From CAZGUH01 sp964529005 (GTDB lineage: Bacteria > Actinomycetota > Acidimicrobiia > Acidimicrobiales > Ilumatobacteraceae): a stretch of DNA of 43,976 nucleotides. Shown one piece after another: positions 1 to 8,389 of the stretch. Under the pieces are notes generated by a model that ran no database searches, was not told the origin of the DNA, and saw only the letters and a list, made by a program, of their open reading frames with translations. The stretch spans positions 1 to 43,976 of the forward strand of contig CAZGUH010000033.1 in NCBI GenBank assembly GCA_964529005.1. The letters run 5' to 3'. Positions within the stretch are counted from its first letter, which is position 1; every line of letters begins with the position of its first letter. Both the position numbers and the translations under genes were made by a program.

Positions 1-16
1 AGTCCCCGACCTGCGT

Positions 17-241
17 TCAGCCCCGGACGTCAGCTTGCGCCAACAGCTCCGGAGGCAGCTTCGAACTGGCGTCGAGCACCTCGATGCCGACCAGCCGGCC
101 ATCAGCGTCGAAGTCGAGATGGATCATCCCGTCCACCTCCGCCGGATCGCAGCCCACCGTCTTGTGGACCCCGCCCGCACCGATCTCCTCCACAAGTTGG
201 ATGTAGGCCGCGTCGGCCTCACGGTCGTACTCGATTCTCAC
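17..241 (-). CDS. DUF2283 family small protein, probable immunity partner of the RHS toxin tip
   Basis: 74 residues from a GTG start at 241. The opening RIEYDREADAAYIQL and the later HLDFDADGRLVGIEVLDAS are the two conserved blocks of DUF2283, and the length is normal for that family. The start was chosen because GTG overlaps the TGA of the upstream RHS gene as GTGA (238-241), the usual arrangement for translational coupling. DUF2283 genes are, to my knowledge, often found next to DUF4258 genes in a toxin-antitoxin-like layout, and the RHS protein ends in a DUF4258-like domain. I therefore infer that this cytoplasmic protein neutralises the RHS tip. The family call is firm; the immunity role is inference. 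Confidence 0.8.
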   Translation of the reverse strand: MRIEYDREADAAYIQLVEEIGAGGVHKTVGCDPAEVDGMIHLDFDADGRLVGIEVLDASSKLPPELLAQADVRG

Positions 242-3200
242 GGCGCAGCCGCCAAGAGGTTCGCGATGTACTGCGGTCCAGCCGCAGGCGTGATCACTGT
301 GGTCGCTACGCCGTTGACCGTGCCAACGAATACGTTCGTCCCGGGGTCGTAGTAGCCAACCTTCCACGTGTTGTTGTGCCAGTAGTTGAAGGGCGTCCGC
401 GTCAGAGCTTGATCGACATCAGCAATCGAGATACCACGCTGAGTCATCCGCTTCGCCGCGTGGCTCGTGACGTTGATCCACCCTGAAGGGCCCTGAGCCC
501 GAAGGGTCGTGTTCCCGGCCGAGTCAGCGACGAATCGAGCCGCGTCGTCGACCGTGTTTGTGGCAGTAATGCCGGCGCGCCAGCTGGTGATCCTGAGTGA
601 TACGTAGGCGAGAACGGCTTCCGATGCTGTGTGGGTTATGGAGTACGCGAAGCCCTTCTCCCGGATCATCCGGACGCGGCTCTGGACCTGGCCGGTCGGA
701 CCTTCAATAAGACCCGTCATCGTCAACGGGGACCACGCAAGTTCCATCCAGGTGGACAGATCACCCCGCGACAGCCGGAAACCGCGTTCGGCGATATTGC
801 CCGGGATGTCATCGAGACTCGTGACCAGGTCATAGGGCGCCCGCACGGTACCCACGGCCACATCCTTGACCGCGTCTTGCATATCGCAACGAACATCCGG
901 CCCCCAACACAAGCCGGTCGGATCAGCACGAGCGGCCGGATTTCCGCCTGCATAAACGTACGGCTCGCGCGTCTCAGTCACCAACGGGTCGACGCTGGTG
1001 AAGATGCCCGTGGCCGGGTCGTAGGAGCGGTGAGTCAGGTAGGTGAGCGCTTGCGCTGGGTCGTTGGTCCGCCCGAGGAACGCCTTGTCCGCGACCGCGG
1101 CGCCGCTTCGCGTCATCCCATACGGCACATACCGCGTCCGCACCAACGTTCCCGACGTGTTGATCGACCCGACGATACTCCCCTGCTGGTTGCGCGCCGT
1201 GTACGTCACCACCCCGTCGAACCCACGCACCACCCCACCCGGATAGTGCCGCGCCACCTGCAACACCGCCGGCGACGACGGCGACCAGCGGATCTCCGTC
1301 ATCCCCAGATAGACGGTCTTCACACCATCAGGATCGACACGCAACACCCGCTGCCCCTGTGTGTCGTACACGTTGCGCGACACCGGATCCGCATTCCGCC
1401 GCGTCGTCGCCAACCGCTCCTGCTCCGTCCACGTGTACGCCCAATAGTCCGAGCCCACACCCATCGCCGTCACCGACCCGTTGCAGTCGTACGCATACCC
1501 GCGCTCGGGCACACCGTTCACCAAGACCTCCGACACCGCATGCACCCGCACCCCCGCCCCGGACCCACACCGCAGCGAATCGTGGCCCCACTGGCGCGTG
1601 CCCGTCGTCGGCATGTCCTTCGTCGTCGCGAACCGCTGCTGATCGTCGATCACCCACCACTGGTCATACGCCGCCGGACCCGACGGCGTGATCCCATAGG
1701 TCGTGTAGTTCGACACCGTCAACCCCGACGAACACGCCGGCAACGCGCCCGTCGAGCTCGGCCGCCCGTACGTGTACGCCCGCGCCAACCGTTCACGCGT
1801 GTCGTAGAAGAAGCACTCCCGCTCGTCGTGCGTCCACAACTCGTCCGGCGTGCTCCCCACATCGTCCGGATCACGCTCCACCGACACGATGTTGCCCGCG
1901 TCGTCGTAGGTGTAGGTGTCGTCGACAACCTCGTGCTGCGCATACGTCCCCGCCGGCACACCCGCCACGAACGACGTCAAACGCCCATCCGATGCGGAAT
2001 AGCCGTAGCTCAGATCGAGCCCGTTGCCGTTCCCGCGCTCCTGACGAGCCACCAACCGTGCCACGTTGTCATACGCCGAATACGCGATGTACGCATCCGT
2101 CCCCGGCCGGTTCGACGCCACCCGGCTCAACAACCCCAACGTCGTGTACTGATAGGTCAGCACCTCGGCGCTCGACTCCGCGGATCCAGGAACGCCCGGC
2201 AGGGTCATGCTGGCGATCTCACCGTTGCGCGTGTGCGTCACACCCATCGTGCGCGTCGCCGCCAGCGCCTCATCGCCACTCACCGCCGGATCGTCAGCGC
2301 CATGCACCGTCACGCTGTACTGCTCGAGACGGCCACTGGCGCTGTTGAACGACACGGCCTGCGATGTCACCGCCAACGTCCCAGCCGGCTGATACGACAG
2401 CGCGCTGGCCACCGCTCCCTTGTTGCCCGACGGGTCGTACGTGTAGGTCGAGAGGAGCGGCGACGACCCGCTCGATCCCGCCCGCACCGCCGTCGGCCGC
2501 CCCATCGCGTCGATCCAGCGCGTGATCACCTGGCCGTTCGCATCGACGGTGCGCTCAACCTGCCCACCACGGTGATACCGCGTCGTCCACACACCTCGAT
2601 CCGGGTCGTCGACACTCGTCGGCCACCCGAACCAGTTGTAGGCGGTCACCGTGTCGAAGCCGGCGTCGTCGCGGGTGCGGATCCGCTCACCACGGATCGA
2701 GTACCAATGCTCGGCGGCGATGTCGTCGGCGCCATTCTCCTCGATCCTCTTGACGACGTTGCCGTACGCGTCGACCTCCGTAACGGTGGACCCAGCCCAA
2801 TTCGGGCTGCTCGTCGGAGCCTGCAGCGTCGACGTCTCGATGCGATACCCGTTCCCGCCGAGGCTGTAGCGCGTGAACCTCTCACGCAGCTTGACACCCA
2901 TGCTGAACGTCTCCGTTCGCACGACTCGACCTGCGGCGTCGAACGTGGTGGCAGTGTCGGTGGGAATGTACGCGATCGCCTTCAGCCGCAGCCCGGAACC
3001 TGCCGCTCCAGCGTCGTAGAACGGGGCGGACTGCCGGGTCGCGAATCCACGCGTGTCGTATCGCGTGCGCTCGATGATCCGGCCGCCCGCCGGCGACACC
3101 GTCTGCACCTCCAGCGTGCGTCCGAGACCGTCGACATAGGTGTACGAGGCCAGGTAGAGGCTCGTGCCTCCCGCGCTCGACGGATGGAAACTGTCTGAGG

Positions 3201-6200
3201 GCTTGGAGAACAACGTGTTCGACCGCACGTACCATCGCGGAAGGTTCTGGATGCCGGTCCACGTCGAGCCGGCCGGCGACGTCAACATTTGGACGTGGTA
3301 GGAGTAGGACATCGTCGGTGCGCTCAGCGACGAGCAATCCGACGTGCTCTCGCCCGGCAGCCACACCGCCGTGATCCGCGACCAGTCGTCGTACTGCACG
3401 CATTCGGCGCGACCGTTGACGTCGACCACCCGCTCCACTCGTCCCCACAGGTCGAAGTGCGTCACGCTCGCGCCGAGCGGACCAGTGGTCGTGATCCGCT
3501 TGACGTTGTGGTTGTTGGCCGTGTCGGGCGCGGTTCCGCTCCACGACGTGTACGCGATCGCCGTGGTGATGCCGTTGGCATCGGTCGTCTGTGTGGGCCG
3601 GCCCCAGTCCGGTGGCGATTGGTAGCCGTTGTTCTCGAACGTCGTGCTCGTGTTGACGTCCGCGACGCCGCTACCCGCGCCGGCCGAGGACACCACGCTC
3701 GTGCTGTCACCCGCGAACCGTTGCGTCCGCGTGAGATTGCCGTAGCTCGGCGCCGCGTCCGGGTTGGAGCTGCCGTCGTAGTACCAGACCGTGCGCGAAA
3801 ACCATTCCGTCTGGAGATCGCAGTTCGCAGCACCGAGCAATGTCTGGGTCTTGGGCAGCCCTTGAGGGAAACGCCCGCCCGAGCCCGCCGGCGTGTACTC
3901 CGTGTACGTGCAGCGCGTGTCTGGACCCCATGTTGCGTTGACGTCGGTCGAGAAGTCGGACGAGACCTTGCCGTATTCGACGACGCCGGCGCGCCGACCT
4001 GGTTGGTCGTAGACGTAGGCCACCTTGGTGCGCACGCCGCCATCCGCGCGGGTCCTCGCCTCGCTCACCGCGACGCGATACGCGGTGCGGCTCGCCGGTC
4101 CGAAGGATCCCGCCGTGCTCCAGTTCGTGTACAGGAACCGCGTGCCGCCGAGGTCGGTCGCCTGTCCGAACTCCGTGCGCCGTGAATCGAGTTCGCGTCC
4201 GGCGAGCCAGTCGTGGTCGGTCTCGGCCGCGCCCCAGAAATCGACCACATTGACGGACTTCGTCAACGACGGATTGGAATGCGACAGGATGTCGCCGTTC
4301 ATGCCTCGGTAGAAGACGTGCTCCTCCGACATCCGGTAGCTGCTCCCCACCTCACCGGTGATGACCGTGACCCGTTCATAGCCGCGGTAGTCGCCCCAAC
4401 TCCGCTGCGCCTCCGGTGTCACCGCGATCGACGGTGCGAAGTCGGCGTGCCACGCCATGCCACCCCGGGTGACGTCCTCACTCGGCTCCAGATAGTCGTA
4501 CGCGATGAACGTCGTCGCGGACGATTCGTTGGCATCGCGGATCTCCACCGCGTCGACGCGGTATTTGTTCCAGATCGCGAACCCCGCAGAACCGGACGGC
4601 GGCGCAAACCAGCGAGGGAAGCAGCGACGACGGTTGTCGTTCCATCCACCGCTCCCCGGGCACGCGCTGTCCTTGGCCGAGTAGGTCACGCGGATGTCGC
4701 GACCGAGCTCGTCGAGGATGCCGTCCAGGCGATAAAAGCGCATCGGCGTGACGCCGAGCGAGAGGTTGTAGTCGGAGCGGTTCTCGCGAACCGACTGCCA
4801 GGAATCGAGCCGCAACGACGTCGGATACCAGTCCTGCGTACCGCCGATCAGCTCCTGACGCTGGATCCATCGCAGCCACACCTTCGGCGGCTCCGACCCC
4901 GACCCGTCAGCGTCCACCCACTCGGTCGCGAAGAACACGACCTGGTACCACCCGAACGAGGTCGAGTAGCGCCGGTCGTTCTTCACAGACGTCAAGCGCT
5001 TCGTGTGGAAGAAGGTCGGCGCGTACTTCGTGCACCAGCTCGCGCTGCCATTCAGCCCGCACAGCTGATCCGCGGGCATGTCCGGGAATGCCGAGCCAGA
5101 CGACGGAGTCGGCGCCGATGTGCAGGTGCCCGGAGCGTTGCACCGATACTCGTACGCCACTTCCATGCGGCCGGCCTCCGAGTTCGCCACGCCGGCGCTC
5201 GCGAGGAGCTGGCCGTACTCGATGCGCTCGAGAACCCCGCCCAACACGTACGGGGTCGCATTCGCCGGCGCGCCGAGCATGCCGTAGTGGTTCTTGTCGA
5301 CGCTGTGGTGATAGGTCGTGACGCGCCCGTTGGCGTCCACCACACGGTCGAGCTGCCAGCGGTATGCCTGATGACACCACTTGTTCGTCTGCGAATAGCA
5401 CGGCTCGCCCGACTGCAAGCTGCGAACGGGCACGGTCCACACCGAGTGCAACTCCGTGCCCGGCGACGCGCCGGCCGAGCCTGTGCTCGACCCGAACCCG
5501 AACCAGTACTGGTTGCCGTCGAGGTCGTCGATCACCCAATACTCGCCGAGCGCGTCCACTTCGAACGCGCCCTGCGAGCTGGGCGACGCCCGGTACCACC
5601 GCGTGATCACCCAGCCCTTGTCGGCTTCCGAACGATATGTCTGCACCTGATACGAGCCCTGGGTGGTCGGCGACCCGACCTTGATCAGCCGCCCGTTGAG
5701 CCCGTCCATCGAAATCGTCGCCTGGTCACCGACCCAGCAGAGGTCGCCCGTTCCGCCGCCGTCGTTGAAGCAGGAGGTGAACGATCGCTCGATGAACGCC
5801 TCGCCCGTCGACCAGCCCGGCCCCAGCAGCCCGCCCTGCGTGTTCTGATCCGAGGACAACCCGTCGACCGCCCCCGAGTTGTACGAGATCTGCACCGTCG
5901 GCGCCTCGCCCGCCGGAGGGGCCAAGCCCGTCACCGGATACGACCAGGTGAACGCCCCGGAGTTGAGGCCGACCGACCATTCCCCCGACGGGTTCAATGA
6001 CGTCGTCGCGTAGTTGCCGTTGTAGCTGTAGGCCCCGGCCGACAGGCCGTATCCCGGACCACCGGTCGCGAACGAATGGGATTCACCGACCCCGACCTCC
6101 ACGAACCGTGCCGCGTCGGCTCCCAACTCGACGTCGGCATAGATCTGACCCGACGCCAAATCGTTGACGAAGCCTTCGACCGGCACCGGACCCGGGCACC

Positions 6201-6813
6201 GCGACGACCCTGGGGCTTCCAACCAGCATGACGAGAACACGACCAACTGCAGCCGGCCACCCCAGTCGGCCCCGTGGGCGTCGCGAAAGCTGGCGTAGTC
6301 GACCGACAGCCGCACGCGATCCGACGACTCCAACGCCGCGGCGTCCGGCGCGACTGTGAAGGCCACCTTCTCCAACCCGGCCCGCGCCGCGGCGCCTTCG
6401 TCGACGACCCGCACGTGGATCGTGCCGCGGCTTTTGTCGGCATCCGGTGCGACACCTTCGTCGGGCACCGCGACACCTTCGTCGGGCGGCGTCGCAACAA
6501 CCGACACGGGCGACGACCCCACAGCGGCACGCCCCTGCGCACGGACATCGTCCAAGTCGACCACGGCGTCCGCCGCCGTGACCGGCTCGACGAACGTCGG
6601 CACCCACGGCTCGGCAGGAGGCAGCGGAGAACCCGGCGACGTTGGATCGACCAGCACCGGCGGCTCCGGCAGCGGCTCCTCGCCGACTGTCTCTGCTTCT
6701 TCGGAGTCGTCGGTCTGCGCAGCCTCCGCGCGCGGCGCACGCTCCCCCACATGCACGACAGCCGTCGTCAACGACATAACCGCAAGAGCAAGACCGACAA
6801 CCTTGCGCCCCAC
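238..6813 (-). CDS. Secreted RHS/YD-repeat protein with C-terminal DUF4258-like toxin domain
   Basis: 2191 residues, GTG start at 6813 preceded by AAGGTGG about 9 bases upstream. Residues 1-32 form a Sec signal peptide (basic GRK, hydrophobic core, AEA cleavage region). A Pro/Asp/Glu-rich segment follows, with a 7-residue tandem repeat (DEGVAVP/DEGVAPD, 18-nt units at 6449-6466 and 6470-6487). The middle holds many YD repeats (YDxxGR, YTYDDAGN, YAYDCNGS) expected to form a cocoon-like shell. The RHS-associated core ends in SYDPATGIFTSVDP and NPAARADPTGL near residue 1968. The 223-residue tip (241-909) follows, and its last 75 residues (SHAAKRMTQRGIS..DV..AL, then a VGTV..TTVITP strand pair) resemble DUF4258. 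The RHS architecture is clear; toxicity is inferred from polymorphic-toxin logic. Confidence 0.88.
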   Translation of the reverse strand: MGRKVVGLALAVMSLTTAVVHVGERAPRAEAAQTDDSEEAETVGEEPLPEPPVLVDPTSPGSPLPPAEPWVPTFVEPVTAADAVVDLDDVRAQGRAAVGSSPVSVVATPPDEGVAVPDEGVAPDADKSRGTIHVRVVDEGAAARAGLEKVAFTVAPDAAALESSDRVRLSVDYASFRDAHGADWGGRLQLVVFSSCWLEAPGSSRCPGPVPVEGFVNDLASGQIYADVELGADAARFVEVGVGESHSFATGGPGYGLSAGAYSYNGNYATTSLNPSGEWSVGLNSGAFTWSYPVTGLAPPAGEAPTVQISYNSGAVDGLSSDQNTQGGLLGPGWSTGEAFIERSFTSCFNDGGGTGDLCWVGDQATISMDGLNGRLIKVGSPTTQGSYQVQTYRSEADKGWVITRWYRASPSSQGAFEVDALGEYWVIDDLDGNQYWFGFGSSTGSAGASPGTELHSVWTVPVRSLQSGEPCYSQTNKWCHQAYRWQLDRVVDANGRVTTYHHSVDKNHYGMLGAPANATPYVLGGVLERIEYGQLLASAGVANSEAGRMEVAYEYRCNAPGTCTSAPTPSSGSAFPDMPADQLCGLNGSASWCTKYAPTFFHTKRLTSVKNDRRYSTSFGWYQVVFFATEWVDADGSGSEPPKVWLRWIQRQELIGGTQDWYPTSLRLDSWQSVRENRSDYNLSLGVTPMRFYRLDGILDELGRDIRVTYSAKDSACPGSGGWNDNRRRCFPRWFAPPSGSAGFAIWNKYRVDAVEIRDANESSATTFIAYDYLEPSEDVTRGGMAWHADFAPSIAVTPEAQRSWGDYRGYERVTVITGEVGSSYRMSEEHVFYRGMNGDILSHSNPSLTKSVNVVDFWGAAETDHDWLAGRELDSRRTEFGQATDLGGTRFLYTNWSTAGSFGPASRTAYRVAVSEARTRADGGVRTKVAYVYDQPGRRAGVVEYGKVSSDFSTDVNATWGPDTRCTYTEYTPAGSGGRFPQGLPKTQTLLGAANCDLQTEWFSRTVWYYDGSSNPDAAPSYGNLTRTQRFAGDSTSVVSSAGAGSGVADVNTSTTFENNGYQSPPDWGRPTQTTDANGITTAIAYTSWSGTAPDTANNHNVKRITTTGPLGASVTHFDLWGRVERVVDVNGRAECVQYDDWSRITAVWLPGESTSDCSSLSAPTMSYSYHVQMLTSPAGSTWTGIQNLPRWYVRSNTLFSKPSDSFHPSSAGGTSLYLASYTYVDGLGRTLEVQTVSPAGGRIIERTRYDTRGFATRQSAPFYDAGAAGSGLRLKAIAYIPTDTATTFDAAGRVVRTETFSMGVKLRERFTRYSLGGNGYRIETSTLQAPTSSPNWAGSTVTEVDAYGNVVKRIEENGADDIAAEHWYSIRGERIRTRDDAGFDTVTAYNWFGWPTSVDDPDRGVWTTRYHRGGQVERTVDANGQVITRWIDAMGRPTAVRAGSSGSSPLLSTYTYDPSGNKGAVASALSYQPAGTLAVTSQAVSFNSASGRLEQYSVTVHGADDPAVSGDEALAATRTMGVTHTRNGEIASMTLPGVPGSAESSAEVLTYQYTTLGLLSRVASNRPGTDAYIAYSAYDNVARLVARQERGNGNGLDLSYGYSASDGRLTSFVAGVPAGTYAQHEVVDDTYTYDDAGNIVSVERDPDDVGSTPDELWTHDERECFFYDTRERLARAYTYGRPSSTGALPACSSGLTVSNYTTYGITPSGPAAYDQWWVIDDQQRFATTKDMPTTGTRQWGHDSLRCGSGAGVRVHAVSEVLVNGVPERGYAYDCNGSVTAMGVGSDYWAYTWTEQERLATTRRNADPVSRNVYDTQGQRVLRVDPDGVKTVYLGMTEIRWSPSSPAVLQVARHYPGGVVRGFDGVVTYTARNQQGSIVGSINTSGTLVRTRYVPYGMTRSGAAVADKAFLGRTNDPAQALTYLTHRSYDPATGIFTSVDPLVTETREPYVYAGGNPAARADPTGLCWGPDVRCDMQDAVKDVAVGTVRAPYDLVTSLDDIPGNIAERGFRLSRGDLSTWMELAWSPLTMTGLIEGPTGQVQSRVRMIREKGFAYSITHTASEAVLAYVSLRITSWRAGITATNTVDDAARFVADSAGNTTLRAQGPSGWINVTSHAAKRMTQRGISIADVDQALTRTPFNYWHNNTWKVGYYDPGTNVFVGTVNGVATTVITPAAGPQYIANLLAAAP

Positions 6814-6927
6814 CGCCCGTCACCACCTTGATTCCGCCTGCCCGGCACCGTCACCAGGCCACCGTTGGCGGCAAATGTCTAGCAGACCGGCGGCGACCGG
6901 ACGAACGATCACCCGACGCGTATGGCG

Positions 6928-7274
6928 TCAGCCGCCCGGTGACCGCTCCCCCGCGCTCGCGGCGATCGCCGACGGCCGATCCTGCGCGTCGGCGAGCAAC
7001 CGAACGACATCCACCTCGCTGGCTCTCACGAAATAGAACCAAGCACACGGAAACCCGGCCACCCGCCGAACCCGTAAGCCCGGAATTCCGCTCTGCTCAC
7101 CGATCATCGGTGAACCTGCCCTCGGCATTCGGCCGATCGCTGGCAGACCCCGGCGACGGCGGAGTCGAAGAACCGTTCAACCACTCCGTCGCCGCCGTCG
7201 CACCGGTCGTAGCGCACCCGTTCGATCAAACCTGCGTCAGCCAACGGCCGAAGACGAACGGCGGTCGACCAAAC
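6928..7274 (-). pseudogene. Frameshifted RelE/ParE-family toxin relic
   Basis: Two overlapping frames together give a ParE-like protein. One frame, read from about 7259 to 7130, encodes VRLRPLADAGLIERVRY and VVERFFDSAVAG, the usual N-terminal helices. The second, from 7128 to 6928, encodes MPRAGSPMIGE, IPGLRVRRVAGFPCAWFYFV and EVDVVRLLADAQDRP, which matches the ParE strand pattern GFPxxxFYxV...VxVxRxLxxxxDxP. Joining them needs one inserted base near 7128-7130. No start codon is evident between the N-terminal frame and the tRNA-Glu gene, and no ParD-like antitoxin gene is present. This is most likely a decayed orphan toxin; the exact 5' end is uncertain. Confidence 0.5.
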
Positions 7275-7304
7275 TGTGCCGACCGACGCCGCCGAGGAAG
7301 CGAG

Positions 7305-7377
7305 CAGCCCCAACGGGATTCGAACCCGTGCCGCCACCTTGAGAGGGTGGTGTCCTAGGCCACTAGACGATGGGGCC
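7305..7377 (-). tRNA. tRNA-Glu (CTC)
   Basis: 73 nt cloverleaf read on the minus strand. The acceptor stem GGCCCCA/TGGGGCT closes with a G-U first pair. The anticodon stem CCACC/GGTGG holds loop CTCTCAA with anticodon CTC. The T arm is ACGGG-TTCGAAT-CCCGT and the discriminator base is G. CCA is not encoded. It lies downstream of gltX, whose product charges it. Confidence 0.93.
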
Positions 7378-7472
7378 CTAGTAGCGGGGACCGACGATAC
7401 CAGTCACCGCGTGGAATCCGCGAACCTCCGCCGCCTTGGCCGTGGTCACGGTCCTGGCCCCGGAGGGCCGAG

Positions 7473-7544
7473 CTGGGGAGAGAGGAATCGAACCCCTAAT
7501 AACAGAACCAGAATCTGCTGTGTTGCCAGTTACACCACTCCCCA
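7473..7544 (-). tRNA. tRNA-Gln (CTG)
   Basis: 72 nt cloverleaf on the minus strand. The acceptor stem TGGGGAG/CTCCCCA has the U1-A72 pair typical of tRNA-Gln. The D stem is GTGT/ACAC, the anticodon stem GCAGA/TCTGT with loop TTCTGGT and anticodon CTG, followed by a T arm with GGTTCGATTCC. The discriminator base is G and CCA is not encoded. It sits between the ydcF-like gene and tRNA-Glu on the same strand. Confidence 0.93.
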
Positions 7545-7622
7545 CGGAGCGCCCGGCAGTGTAGCGGCGACCACCCCGGCCACGCCCACCGAATCACCGC
7601 GGAACGCGGCGTGTGAAGTCCG

Positions 7623-8381
7623 TCAACCGGTCCAGCTGAACAGGCGCTCGAAGCCCACGACGCGGCCCACGGCGACCCCGGCGGCCTCCTTCATCTCCTT
7701 GGCGACCACGGTGCTGCCCCGCACCGGGCTGGTGCGTGTCGGCGACACGTACGCGGTGAGCCCGACCTCCTGTGCCACGAGCCGGCTCCGAAGGCTGTGG
7801 TACGGGTCCGTGACCAGCAGCACCCGGTCGAGCGCCAGCGTCTCCAGCTCGGCCGCGACGTTCTCCATCGACTCCCACGTCGACCTTCCGACGTCCTCGC
7901 GCAGGATCGCCTCGGCGGGCACGCCGTGTTCGGTGAGGTACGTCGCAGACGCCTCGGCCTCGGTGAACCGGTCCCCCGGCTGGTTCCCACCGGTCACGAA
8001 CACGTAGGGGGCGAGCCCGCGCTGGTACAGCTCGAGCGCATGATCGAGCCGTGCTTGCAGGATCGGCGACGGGCGCCCGTCGTATTGCGCCGCGCCCAGC
8101 ACGACGATCGCATCGACCGGCCGCGCCTGGTCGCTTCGTCCCGTCGACCACACCTGATAGAGCGAGACGCCGTAGTACAGGACACCGAGCGCGAACAACC
8201 CGACGGCGCACCACAGAGCACGACGCGGCCACCGGCGCCGTGCATGACGTAGCCGAGGCGTTCCTGCGGGCGGGGTCGCGTCGACCGTCGCGGACGAGTC
8301 CTGCTGGGGCGGCTCGGCACGCAGGTCGACCGGTTCGGGGACCGGCTCCGGCGCGGTCGCGGCCCAGAGGGGATCGTCCAC
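7623..8381 (-). CDS. YdcF/SanA-family (DUF218) membrane protein
   Basis: 252 residues from a GTG at 8381, chosen because it lies 8 bases after the gltX TAA and has a GGGGGA stretch about 10 bases upstream. The N-terminus (1-54) is Pro/Glu-rich and then basic; one membrane helix spans about 55-77. The DUF218 domain follows, with DAIVVLGAAQYDGRPSP near 90-106, then VTGGNQPGDRFTEA, an E..S..T..N block (EDVGRSTWESMEN) and LVTDPYHSLRS. DUF218 proteins are membrane-anchored and linked to envelope integrity, but their reaction is not settled. Close spacing suggests co-transcription with gltX. Topology: short cytoplasmic N-terminus, domain probably outside. Confidence 0.82.
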   Translation of the reverse strand: MDDPLWAATAPEPVPEPVDLRAEPPQQDSSATVDATPPAGTPRLRHARRRWPRRALWCAVGLFALGVLYYGVSLYQVWSTGRSDQARPVDAIVVLGAAQYDGRPSPILQARLDHALELYQRGLAPYVFVTGGNQPGDRFTEAEASATYLTEHGVPAEAILREDVGRSTWESMENVAAELETLALDRVLLVTDPYHSLRSRLVAQEVGLTAYVSPTRTSPVRGSTVVAKEMKEAAGVAVGRVVGFERLFSWTG

Positions 8382-8389
8382 GCGGCGCC

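Noticed and set aside
631..6000. Several long plus-strand frames opposite the RHS gene
   Set aside because: Low-complexity Arg/His/Pro translations without domains; the minus strand carries clear YD repeats throughout.
7104..7337. Intact protein reading through tRNA-Glu (starting MAARVRIPLG)
   Set aside because: The first 20 residues are translated tRNA sequence; only the later part resembles ParE and it is frameshifted.
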